Part shown: piece after piece, positions 44,663-52,814 of the stretch
Layout: every line of letters starts with the position of its first letter
Numbering within the stretch: the first letter of the stretch is position 1
Source: Hemicordylus capensis
Taxonomy: Eukaryota; Chordata; Lepidosauria; Squamata; Cordylidae
DNA length: 64,000 bases
Assembly (NCBI RefSeq): GCF_027244095.1
Contig: NC_069671.1
Location: 2,356,001-2,420,000, forward strand
Direction of reading: 5' to 3'
Made by a program: the position numbers and the translations under genes
The notes under the pieces: model-generated
Database searches by the model: none
Told to the model about the DNA's origin: nothing
What the model saw: the letters and a program-made list of their open reading frames with translations, nothing else

Positions 44663-47600
44663 GGTGATTTCCAGGTTTCCAAGCTGTACCTGTTAAGTTG
44701 CTCATAAATAGAAGGCAAGCATCTCAGAATCCTTAAAAATTAAAAGCAGGGATTTCTGTACCAAAGGCATGCATTTCAGACAGGATAGGTTTGAAATGGA
44801 CCAACTAATAATTTCAGTTAAAGTATAGTTTATTTGGAAGCTTAAAAAACTCTTCCCTCCCTCCGGAAAGGCGAGTAAGAGAAAGTGTAGGGAGCCGACA
44901 ACAGGCTTGCCTTAAAGTCCCAGAACAAGGGGGAAGAAAGGAGGAGGTTGTTTATGAAGAACACAACTCCCCAGAGGAAGTGCCAGTCCATCACCTTTCC
45001 TCCCTTTCCCAGCTCTCTGAATGTTACTAAGATCTGCGAGCAAATTTTGGGAACAGAGAAGAGAAAAGCTCCCAGCTGGAGAAATCTAACGCCTTCTGAG
45101 GGCTTGCTTGGGCAGGGCTCCTACCTGTTCTGAACTCCATCTGCTTGCAGACTGAGCGATTTTGGCACAAGAAGATGGCCCACGAACATGGTGTGTTGTC
45201 TGGAACTGCAAGAGGGGCTCCTGGCTTCCTTGCAGCCCCGTTCAACCGCTGTGCCTGCCCTGCAGGTGTTCCTGTTTAGTGATCAGCTCCATCAATCCCA
45301 GGTGAGCCTGTCCTTCTTGGCTCCTGGAGAGTCACCAGCCCACCTTGTGACAACCAACACAAAGCCACTTATTGGCTAGGATGCTTTTTAATATTAAAAC
45401 TGGGGAGGGAATCTGATGCTAACGCTGTCCATCAAGGGCAGAGAGCCCAGAGCCCACTGGAGGACCCGGAGCAGTAGAGTGTTGAGAGACAGAGAGGATG
45501 CAGGTGTCACTGAATTCAGAATGCTGACTGCAGCTTAGGTGAGTAACACGGCAGCTGCAGGTGGAGATCTTTGTGGGGCAGAGAGAGCCCCCTTTGCCCC
45601 TACACAGGAACCCCCACTGCTGGGACCCGAGCCCTGATCACCGAGATGTCCTAGCGGAGTGTCTGGACCAGTGCTTCATTTTCCCACAAGCCATGCGCTC
45701 ACGCATGTGTAGGGAATAGCTGCTGCAGCCACCCCACTGAAGTGAGAGGGTCAACCCACCGCAGTCCAAACACACTTATTTCCCCCCCCTTCTGAATTTC
45801 TGCACTCTGCGAAAGATGGCGCGAGGAAGAGGCCGTTGCTAGTGTGTGTCGTAAAAGGGGATCCTTTTAAGGCTGAGCTTAAGGTTGGCTTCCTCTGTGA
45901 TCAGAACAGGCAAGAGATGGGGAGGAGAGCTGGTCTGGTGGTAGCAAGCTTGGATTGTCCCCTTTGCTAAGCAGGATCCACTCTGGTTTGCATATGAAAG
46001 GGAGACTACACGTGAGCACTATAAGTGATTCCCCTCAGAGGAAGGAGCCGCTCTGGGACGCCACTCTTTTCCTAGCTCTGAGGTCATGACCCTTACTCTT
46101 TAAAGGTAAAGGTGTGCCGTCAAGTGGGTGTCGACTGCTGGCACCCACAGACCCCTGTGGTTGTCTTTGGTAGAATATAGGAGGGATTGACCATTGCCTC
46201 CTCCCGCGCAGTATGAAATGATGCCTTTCAGCATCTTCCTGTATCACTGCTGCCCGATATAGGAGTTTCCCATAGTCTGGGAAACCTACCAGCGGGGATT
46301 TGAACCGGCAACCTTCTGCTTGTTAGTCAAGATGAAAAGCAGTATATAAATAAATACATAAATAAATATTCATCGTATTCATAGTCCACTGGTTCCCCTG
46401 CCCCAAGTATGCTTTCTAAGGTATTCTGGAGGTCTTCGTCTGTTAGCCATGCCTGTGGGGAAACCCTATAAGGATATGCGAATTATTCCTGTGTACAGAA
46501 ATTCATGACTGGGTGTCATTATTCCAGTCATTAAGAAATTGTCTTAAGCCTTCTCCTCCCCTCCAGGTGACAATTTATTTTTATTTTTTTTGGTGGGGTG
46601 GGGACAATGGTTGGAGAATATTCTCACCTCCACGTCTAGGGCTCTTCCCTTTGTAATTTCTTCCGGCTACAACTGCCTTAGTTGCACCCATGGCCTTGCC
46701 GTCTCCCCTCCCAGGAATGGTCAGATCTCAAGTGCCGGGGGCTGAGGAACGCGGATGCCTACGTGCTGGTCTACGACATCTGCTGTCCCGAAAGCTTTGA
46801 GTATGTGAAAACGATCCACCAGCAGATACAGGAAAACAGGTGAGTAGGGAGGGAACAGACGTCTCTTGACCAGAGTGAGGCTGCAATCCTAAACACATTT
46901 CTTTGGCTGACCTTGTCACATAAACGGTGGTTTTTGGAGACATGCAAACTCAAGGACTCTTAAGTGGAATGAAGAGCGCTTGTCTTCAGATCCTGGCCTG
47001 TTTGTGGTTGTTTTTAAACATGATGGCAAAATTAGGATAACAGGACAGCAGTCAGAGAGGTACATTCAGAAGCAAACTCTTAGGGGATGTGGGAAGAAAT
47101 GCCTCAGATTAAAGAAAGTTGCCAGTGCAAGGACTAGGGGTCATCCCATGAAACTGAAGGCCAGGAAATTTAGGAGTGACAAAAGGAAATACTTTTTTCA
47201 CACCATGCATAGTTAATCCATGGAATTCTCTGCCACAAGATGTGGTGATGGCTACTAGCCTGGATGGCATTAAAAGGGGCTTAGACAACTTCATGGAGGG
47301 CAGGTCTATCAGTGGCTACTAGGCTGGTGGCTGTGGGCCTCCTCCAGCCTCAGAGGCATCATGCCTCTGAATCCCAGTTGCAAGGGAGCAACAGCAGGAG
47401 AGAGGGCACACCCTCACCTCTTGCCTGTGGGCTTCTCAGAGGCATCTGGTGGGCCAGTGTAAGAAACAGGATGCTGGACTAGAGAGGCCTTGGGCCTGAT
47501 CCAGCTGGGCTGTTCTTATGACAAATTACTCCAGGGTTGTCAAGCTTGGGTGCTGTTGGACTACAACTCCCATCTTCCCTTGCCACAATGGCCTGAGGCT

Positions 47601-48658
47601 GATGGGAGTTGTAGTCCACCATCCTCTGGACACCCCAAGCTTAAGAACCCCTGATCTAAGGCAGTCCAATTCCACCCTGACTGCCCCTCCTAATATCCAG
47701 TTCAACACACAGCCATCTGGGTGTCGCGGATTGCTGCAGATAAAGAGAATTTGTACCACAGAGAATTGGCAACAGGCTCCTGCTTCTCCAAAGGTAGCTT
47801 TCGAATCCAATACCTGGACTTTGTCTTTCTCTGGGTGTCTTCCAAAGAGAGAGTTGCGTTTGTTCTGGAAATAAGAACAGTCTTGTGGCACTCCTGTCCA
47901 TGAAAATGTATGCTGTAATAAATCTGAGGGTTTTAAAAGGTTTATTCAGGCTCATGTTTTATTTGTGGGCCTGCATATACTTCACTGGGGAGTTTTTCAC
48001 CCAAGGCTTTTAGCTCGCATCTCCTCCGGAATGGAGGTGTGCATTCACACATATCGGCCAGGTTTACCCCAAAGTCCCTGCGAGATATCGGGGAGCGGTT
48101 CACACAGGATTTGGGCTTTTCCTTGCATGTTGTGTGTGTCGCCCAATTTATATCTGGGGTTTAAAAAAATCCACTTTTTGCGCTAGTTTTTTAGGGGCAA
48201 CTTTGAACTTGCGATCAAGCCTGCCGTGTGAAAGACGCCCGGGCGCATTTTGAGGAAACGGATTCCGGTCCATGCAACTAGTGCCGTAACAAATCTGTAG
48301 TCTTTAAGGTGCCACCGGACGCTTTGTCGCCTTGTTTCTCAAGGACCGTGACTTGGGCGTGCTCCTAAATCCTCTCTCCCCTCCCAGGGTGAGCAGCGCC
48401 AGCGAAGCCCCGATCATCGTGGTGGGGAACAAGCGGGACCAGCAGCGGCAGCGTTTCATGTCCCGGCGGGCGCTCTCGGTCCTCGTGAAGAAGAGCTGGA
48501 AGTGTGGCTACATGGAGTGCTCCGCCAAGTACAACTGGCACATCGTCCTCCTCTTCAAGGAGCTGCTGTGTAGCGTCCTGGCCCAGGGCTGCAAGAACCA
48601 CCACTCCACCATGCGCCTGCAGGGGGCGCTCCACAGAAACCGGTGTAGCCTTATGTGA
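31318..48658 (+). CDS. RASL10A: RASL10A, Ras-like protein family member 10A (complete, 3 exons)
   Basis: Small Ras-like GTPase, expected at membranes through C-terminal lipidation. Coding exons 31318-31533, 46715-46839 and 48388-48658 join in phase to 203 aa, the length of human RASL10A. Seen: P-loop GAPKVGKT (residues 11-18), G4 NKRD, G5 CSAK, and C-terminal CSLM, a CaaX box whose Met suits farnesylation. The switch II region lacks the DTAGQ motif (LDMPYLTAF instead); human RASL10A also lacks it, so low or unusual GTPase activity is a family property. The start has a good Kozak context (A at -3, G at +4). The first intron is about 15.2 kb and filled with nested repeats. It lies downstream of AP1B1 on the same strand and tail-to-tail with GAS2L1, as in human. 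Confidence 0.95.
31593..31737. repeat. Three stacked microsatellites
   Basis: (GT)n 31593-31622, (GA)n 31623-31668, (ATG)n 31697-31737. The last is probably the tail of the following antisense L2. Confidence 0.95.
31781..32016 (+). repeat. Sauria SINE inside the L2 copy
   Basis: aatggtgcagcaaggaaatg, ggttcgaatcccctctggtg, ends gctttacccttacc. The host L2 reads aaagtc on both sides (31769-31774, 32018-32023). Confidence 0.9.
32916..33026 (+). repeat. L2-like tail inserted in the L2 copy
   Basis: A 9-base duplication ttgtcattg flanks it (32907-32915, 33027-33035). Contains ttgtaaaccgcccagagacg. Confidence 0.85.
33424..33557. mobile_element. Foldback hAT-type MITE (134 bp) inside the L2 copy
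   Basis: Ends cagggattctcaacgttggg and cccaacgttgagaatccctg are perfect inverted repeats. Flanks gtctagat and gtctagct give an 8-base TSD with one mismatch. Confidence 0.92.
33786..34178. other. RASL10A intron, unclassified
   Basis: May hold further decayed L2 at its start; otherwise nothing recognised. Confidence 0.35.
34179..34602. mobile_element. hAT-type MITE (424 bp)
   Basis: Inverted ends caggggcgtaac and ttgctacgcccctg. Flanks ttgcagac and atgctgac agree at 6 of 8 bases. No coding capacity. Confidence 0.75.
34656..35388. other. RASL10A intron, unique
   Basis: A SINE tail fragment is at 34606-34655; the rest has no recognised feature. Confidence 0.4.
35389..35855. repeat. SINE inside SINE (5S/tRNA family)
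   Basis: A sense copy (35389-35462 and about 35783-35855) is interrupted by a full antisense copy at about 35463-35775, inserted after tggtttgcattt in the 5S part. Confidence 0.85.
35856..36490. other. RASL10A intron, unique
   Basis: No gene or known repeat recognised. Confidence 0.4.
36493..36765 (-). repeat. 5S/tRNA composite SINE
   Basis: aggaacataggagcattgg, gcatgcagatgctcttcc, ends acaagaccagctctcctt. Confidence 0.85.
36925..37338 (+). repeat. CR1-like LINE 3' end, two adjoining pieces
   Basis: 36925-37207 ends ggcctgatccagcagggctg; 37208-37338 repeats a diverged part (gttggaaaccggatactgga). Confidence 0.75.
37339..37587 (+). repeat. Sauria SINE
   Basis: aacggtgcagcggggaaaag, ggttcaaatccccgctggta, ends gacggcacactttaccttt. 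Confidence 0.92.
37600..38500. other. RASL10A intron, unique
   Basis: No gene or clear repeat recognised. Confidence 0.4.
38505..39250 (-). repeat. CR1-like LINE 3' end split by a SINE
   Basis: 38505-38839 (cacagtggcccaccagatgc to cagagagttccatagatt) continues at 39138-39250 (tctaaatttcctggccacc). Confidence 0.8.
38840..39137 (-). repeat. 5S/tRNA composite SINE in the CR1-like copy
   Basis: ataggaacatgggataccga to caccagaccagctctcctcc; cactt on both sides is a possible short TSD. Confidence 0.8.
39296..39685 (-). repeat. 5S/tRNA composite SINE with internal duplication
   Basis: The stretch caggcaggaatctct..gatgttgccaggga recurs in changed form 100 bases later, so either two copies fused or a segment duplicated. 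Confidence 0.8.
39895..40021. mobile_element. Foldback MITE, diverged
   Basis: cctgggtccccgacgttttt at the left, gatgagagttgtatctgggg and gtgcgagaactcctg at the right. Confidence 0.6.
40022..40427 (-). repeat. 5S/tRNA SINE split by a Sauria SINE
   Basis: Antisense SINE at 40022-40193 resumes as taccacaagaccagtt at 40412-40427. A sense Sauria SINE (40194-40411) lies between. Confidence 0.85.
40428..41420. other. RASL10A intron, unclassified
   Basis: 40755-40870 repeats gatcctgg/ccaggatc motifs in both orientations and may be a decayed foldback. No gene seen. Confidence 0.35.
41421..41545. mobile_element. Foldback MITE
   Basis: gctggaacttgggtccccag and tggtggcccgggtttgagaa flank arms gactacatccgccatcatcc and gatgatgggtttgtagtcc. 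Confidence 0.7.
41546..42195. other. RASL10A intron, unique
   Basis: A short (GT)n is at about 42174-42199. No gene or classifiable element. Confidence 0.4.
42200..42433 (-). repeat. 5S/tRNA composite SINE
   Basis: gcagcggcttctccaaggtt to caccagaccagctctcct. Forms an inverted pair with the next copy. Confidence 0.85.
42478..42782 (+). repeat. 5S/tRNA composite SINE, full length
   Basis: gggaggagagctggtcttgt, ctctgctaagcagggtctgc, ends aaatggcagcttccgatgct. Confidence 0.9.
42783..43514. other. RASL10A intron, unique
   Basis: G-rich runs at 42980-42993 and 43160-43182. No gene or clear repeat. Confidence 0.4.
43515..43710. repeat. Foldback MITE and a SINE fragment
   Basis: 43515-43600: arms actacaagtcccatcacccc and gctgggagttgtagtcaaca. 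43640-43710: sense SINE body (gcatgcagaaggctccaagt). Confidence 0.65.
43735..44580 (-). mobile_element. LINE 3' region with a zf-RVT-like C-terminus
   Basis: Minus strand encodes [17 protein letters not shown], the His/Cys pattern found after the RT of several LINE clades, preceded by [20 protein letters not shown]. Frames are broken. Different from the L2 and CR1-like copies; clade not settled. Confidence 0.5.
44607..44659. repeat. (G)n(AG)n microsatellite
   Basis: A run of G followed by about 20 AG units. Confidence 0.95.
44660..45917. other. RASL10A intron, unique
   Basis: No repeats or gene recognised over about 1.2 kb, the longest repeat-free run in this intron. Confidence 0.45.
45920..46058 (+). 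repeat. 5S/tRNA composite SINE, 5' part only
   Basis: gaggagagctggtctggtgg, gcatatgaaagggagactac, stops in gagccgctctggga. Confidence 0.8.
46103..46332 (-). repeat. Sauria SINE
   Basis: Starts aaaggtaaaggtgtgccgtc (antisense Bov-B-type end) and ends at the B box ggatttgaaccggcaacctt. 46333-46714 beyond it is unique. Confidence 0.92.
46715..46839 (+). CDS. RASL10A: RASL10A exon 2
   Basis: Acceptor ctcccag before 46715, donor gtgagt after 46839. Encodes [20 protein letters not shown] and [14 protein letters not shown]; ends two bases into an Arg codon. Confidence 0.95.
47110..47520 (+). repeat. CR1-like LINE 3' end
   Basis: Encodes [10 protein letters not shown]-like text, then gatgtggtgatggctactag and the tail ggcctgatccagctgggctg. 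Confidence 0.88.
47532..47650. mobile_element. Foldback MITE with two ZNF143-like arms
   Basis: Outer ends cagggttgtcaagcttgg and ccaagcttaagaacccctg. Perfect actacaactccca at 47560-47572 and its complement at 47603-47615. Confidence 0.85.
47658..48387. other. RASL10A intron 2, unclassified
   Basis: Two short related pieces (gctgtaataaatctgaggg, gtaacaaatctgtagtcttt) suggest a decayed repeat. No gene. Confidence 0.35.
48388..48658 (+). CDS. RASL10A: RASL10A exon 3
   Basis: Acceptor ctcccag before 48388, stop tga at 48656-48658. Carries [15 protein letters not shown] and the terminal RCSLM. No AATAAA was seen close downstream, so the 3' UTR end is undefined; a CR1-like fragment begins about 100 bases after the stop. 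Confidence 0.95.
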
Positions 48659-48754
48659 GAGGGCGACCGCCACAAGGGGGCGCAAGCCCTGAACCCTTTC
48701 AACAGCGCACGGCGGCATCCAAAATGGCGGGAGACCATTTGGGGGGTTGAGAAA

Positions 48755-48876
48755 AGGGGCTTGGGCAACGTCAGGGAGGGCAGGTCGATCAATGGCTACT
48801 CGTCTTGATGGCTATAGGCCACCTCCAGGCTCAGAGGTAGGATGCCTCTGAATCCCATCCAGCAGGGCAATTCTTG
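48755..48876 (+). repeat. CR1-like LINE 3' fragment
   Basis: gcttgggcaacgtcagggag, ggatgcctctgaatccc, ccagcagggcaattcttgtg. Confidence 0.7.
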
Positions 48877-50433
48877 TGAGACTTGGGACCATATCTGGAT
48901 GGCCGTCAGGCTCGTGGAAGCCACCTGAAAGTGCGGTCTGTTTGCTGCTGTCAACCTCCAGAGAGGGACGGCCAGATTGGCTTTTTTGAAGCCAAATGTT
49001 GGGTTACGGCCCATTTGACCCAGGAGTATACCCCTCAGGCGGGAGGGGTGATCTTGGGATTCCCCCAATAACATCCACATGTTTCAGGGGGACCCTCCTC
49101 TTGAAGCAAAACAGCAAGGCCCGGCAGGCAGTCATGCTAGGAATGGCTTGGACCCAGCACTCGGCCCTCCAGGCTACACTGCCTCTAACCGTGGAGGCTC
49201 CATTTTGCACCGGATCCACAGAGCAGCTCTGTTTCCTGCCCCGGGTTAATCAGGGTATCCCCTGAGATTTCCCGTTTTCCCCAGGCTGGCCCTGTCTCTC
49301 AGGCAGTTGGCCGTGTCTACCATTGTGTGGCGGATCTGGCCCTTTGCATGCTGACACACAGCACCCTCCTGCTCAAATGTGTGCATGCAAACTGCTTGCT
49401 GTTACAGAGGGCAAAAGCATCACCTTTTGGGTCCCGTGGGGCCGGCAATTTCCAGAGGCCACTGGGGGCGGTGTGAATCCCACCCCAAAACTGGGAAGAT
49501 GGAGGGGGTGCTCTTTTCTAGGCCCGGAAACCACTACTTCTCTGCCTGGATGGGACAGGAAGTCCTTTCCACGGGGGCACCTGCCTTCTCAGGGATTTCT
49601 CAGGAGCTCACCTGCTGGTGGCCACCTTTGCCAGCCTAACCCTAACCCTCCAGCACCCCCTGAATGGCCCCGGCTTGACTGGGCGACTCTGGTTCTAGAC
49701 TCACCTTGGCAAATGCAGATCAGGATGCTTCCATTCCCCCAATCACCGTGCACTGAAAAAAGCGTGTGTGAGGAAAAGCAGGCCTGATCAAGACACTCAC
49801 TTTTTAAAAGAATTACAGTAATGAGGGTGTGTGGGTGTCCCCATCAAACAAACATGGGAGGAGACCCAGATTCGAGGGCAGAAGATTCGAGCTCGAATCG
49901 AATCAGGCTGACTGGATTCAAACTCGAATCGTATCGCAAAATTCGATTCATGCACATCCGTAAAATTAGATAAAACAAAAAAGGACTCAGGATAGTTAAT
50001 TCCACGCTGCCGTTTCTCGTCAGCAGTGAAGATAGAATCAAAATCCAAGAAAAATAAAGGACATGCTGTATATTAAACGATGGTTTGGGGGAACTATATT
50101 TAATCATTAATTTTCCACAGTATCTCGACCGATCTCACGGACTCGCCAGGGATCTATGGACCCCAGGTTAAGAACCTCTGACTTAAAAAACAGATTAGAA
50201 AACGTTAGCTATGCCTGTTGTTTATGGCAGTTCCCGGATTAGAGGCAGTATACCTCTAGGCAACAGTTGTTGGGGACAAACAAGAGACTGGTTCTTATAA
50301 AGGCCAGCTTGGGAGCTCCTCAGAGACTGACCCTGGTTGAAAACAGAATGAGGGACTGCTGTATCTACCCAAATACATGGTGACTCTGAATGTAAGAGGA
50401 GTCCCTTAAAAAACGCAGGTTACATACAGATTA
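48877..50433. other. RASL10A-GAS2L1 intergenic DNA
   Basis: Mostly unique; an AT-rich foldback fragment (cgaatcgaatcaggctg) is at about 49860-49962. A short telomere-like cctaaccctaaccct is at 49637-49651. Confidence 0.45.
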
Positions 50434-50801
50434 CAGTGGTCCCTCTACTCACGAAATTAATCCGTTCCGAATGCACATTTGTAAGTCGAAAAGTTCGTAA
50501 GTCGAAAAGCGGTTTCCCATAGGAATGCATTGGGAACGGATTAATGCGTTCCGGAGCCTAGAAAAAAGACCCAGACCCCCAGTAAGGCTTGCAAACTGCA
50601 CAGGAACATTTCTTTTCAAGAATAAACAGGCAGTAAACAGGCAGGCAAGTCAAGGAAACCGCATGTAAAATTCGTAAGTCGAGGAAACCCCATCTAAAAA
50701 TTTGTAAGTCGAAAAAAACACATCTAAAACCGGATCTAAAACTGCCGTTTGTAACTCGAAAAATACTTATGTCGAGTAGTTCGTAAGTCGAGGGACCACT
50801 G
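50434..50801. mobile_element. TA-flanked Tigger-like MITE (368 bp)
   Basis: Ends cagtggtccctctact and agtcgagggaccactg are inverted, with ta on both sides. Interior repeats gtaagtcga many times. Confidence 0.88.
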
Positions 50802-50989
50802 TATACCTATATTATTTACCCAAAAGGAAGGGGACTCTGAATATAAAATGACCCTCTGATTTCTAACATCAAAGAATTTGGGGGAAACCTTGTCTTGGGT
50901 TCAAGTAAATACTTGGTCCGATACAGAAAGGGGTCTTCTGATGCTCCTAAAGAGCGTGGGAAATGAAGACACTCCTCTTACATAGTCCT

Positions 50990-51085
50990 AAAGCAGGGAT
51001 CCTCAAACGTGGGTCCCCAGATGTTGGACTACAGCTCCCATAATCCCCAGACGCCATGGCCCTCAGCTGGGAATCCAAGGCTGAA
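50990..51085. mobile_element. Foldback MITE, right arm short
   Basis: aagcagggatcctcaaacgtgggtccccag region followed by gactacagctcccataatcc. Confidence 0.6.
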
Positions 51086-51102
51086 GACCCTTGTGCTGTT
51101 GG

Positions 51103-51483
51103 CAGAGGAGGACCTCATTAATTGTGGGTCCAGCACTCGCAGTTTCGTATACCCAAGGTCAGATAATTAGCTCCCCAACCTCAGTATATGCGGGGGGAAA
51201 TTGGGGGAGGAGGGTTAAGCCCATGTATCTGTGGGGCGGGGGTGGCTGGAAATGACCTTGGAGGTCATTTCTAGCCGCCATTTTGTGTTTGGGAGTCATT
51301 TTATGGCTCACTTATTTGAAAAAATGGGGCAAAACTCACGATTTGGGGCCAATTTTTGGCCAAAATTTTTGGTCGAAGTGTAGTCCAGCATGGTAGGGCA
51401 CTTTGCCACGTTATTCGTGGATTCGCTATCTGTGCCCCCCCCCCCCGCAGAACGGAACCTCCGCAAATAACAGGGTTCTCCTG
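51103..51483. mobile_element. Tigger-like MITE
   Basis: Right end caaataacagggttctcctg followed by ta; left end diverged, so its limit is approximate. Confidence 0.5.
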
Positions 51484-51535
51484 TACCTGCATATGGAAGG
51501 AAAGGAGTGTCAAGATTGTCTAGATCTGCCACAGA

Positions 51536-51540
<5 letters not shown>

Positions 51541-51570
<30 letters not shown>
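51541..51570. repeat. (AC)n microsatellite
   Basis: About 14 AC units. Confidence 0.95.
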
Positions 51571-52084
51571 CCCTACCTATCTACCTGTAATAAAAACACA
51601 GAGGCAAAAACCAGGTGATTTGTCAACATTTTACTGTCCGGGTTCGAGAGCTCGCGGGTCAGTTCAGTTAGCTACATTCATGGGGGTCGGATGGCGGGCA
51701 CTCTATGGGAGGCATCATAGGGGAGAAGAGCAAACACTCCGTATTACTTATATAAATATGCATAGATTATTAAACACACCTACAGTACAGGGGAGGCGGG
51801 CAATCAGGGGTTTTTTAACGGCCCTGGGGAAACCAAGATGGCCCAGCCGAAGAGGAATTCATGTGCAATTCTTCAGCGTCTCCTGTCCCCTGGCCTCTCC
51901 AAACGCACTGACTTGTTAAAAATATCATCTGCTAAACCAGAGGGTTGTCTTTTCTTTTTTTTTTAAGCACGCCACCTTGCATACTCAGGAGTCAGTCATA
52001 CCATGGTCCCTCTCCTGCAACCACTTACCCCGCTCCCAATCACTATTTGGAGGGCCTGAGGGTCTCCATAATCTATTTGGCCGG

Positions 52085-52310
52085 TGGGTCCCCAGATGTC
52101 ATTGGACTACAACTCCCATCATCCCCAGGTATACGATACAGGGTAGCCCAGGGGCTCCCAACCTTGGGACTCCAGATGCGGTTGGACTACAACACCCATC
52201 ATCCCCAGGTACATGACATGGAGTAACTCAGGGGTTCCCAAGCACAGGTCCCCAGATGTTGTGGGACTACAAGACCCATCATAGTCCAATGACATCTGGG
52301 GACCCCTTTA
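52085..52310. repeat. Three tandem half-MITE units
   Basis: The motif gactacaa-ccatcatcccc recurs at about 80-base spacing (from 52086, 52167 and 52245), just past the GAS2L1 poly(A) signal. Confidence 0.7.
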
Positions 52311-52336
52311 GTTAGGCCAAGGAGCTGCTTCTTGGC

Positions 52337-52342
52337 TTTATT
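52337..52342 (-). terminator. GAS2L1: GAS2L1 poly(A) signal
   Basis: AATAAA on the minus strand (tttatt on +), about 475 bases after the stop codon, in otherwise unique DNA. It implies a short 3' UTR of about 0.5 kb. Confidence 0.65.
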
Positions 52343-52814
52343 TTGCAAACACCTCCAAAGGAGACCAGGGGTTGAGGCGTGGAACGACAGGGAGAAGGGA
52401 GAGGTTTCGAGGTCAAAAGTGCTACTGAATTCAGAAGGCTAAGAAAAAATAGAGGGGCCAAGAAACTCAACGTCAAGGATCGGGGCCGTCGGCCAACGGG
52501 GAAGATCAACCCCACAGGCAGGCGGCTTCTTCCAGCCTCCCGCCGTGGATCCAGTGCTCAAGGACTTTCCCCGAAAAGCATCTCACAGAAAAGGAGCCGT
52601 GACCGAAGCCGGGCGGCCCTCCAGCCTCTGGAAGCCCCACCCTCCAAATCCAGGTCCCCTCCCTGCAAAAAAACCACACAGTTCAAACCAGCAGCACGGT
52701 CAGGGTCACGGCGGGAACATGCCCAAGGCGGCAGCAGCGGCAGCTACGGGGCGGCCGGGAGATCTGAGCAGCTGCGGCAGGCAGAAGGGGGCGAGCGGCA
52801 CTCCCGGGCGCCCC

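Noticed and set aside
49637-49651. Telomere-like cctaaccctaaccct, with a similar ggttagggttagg at 19295
   Set aside because: Two units each are too short to claim interstitial telomere repeats.
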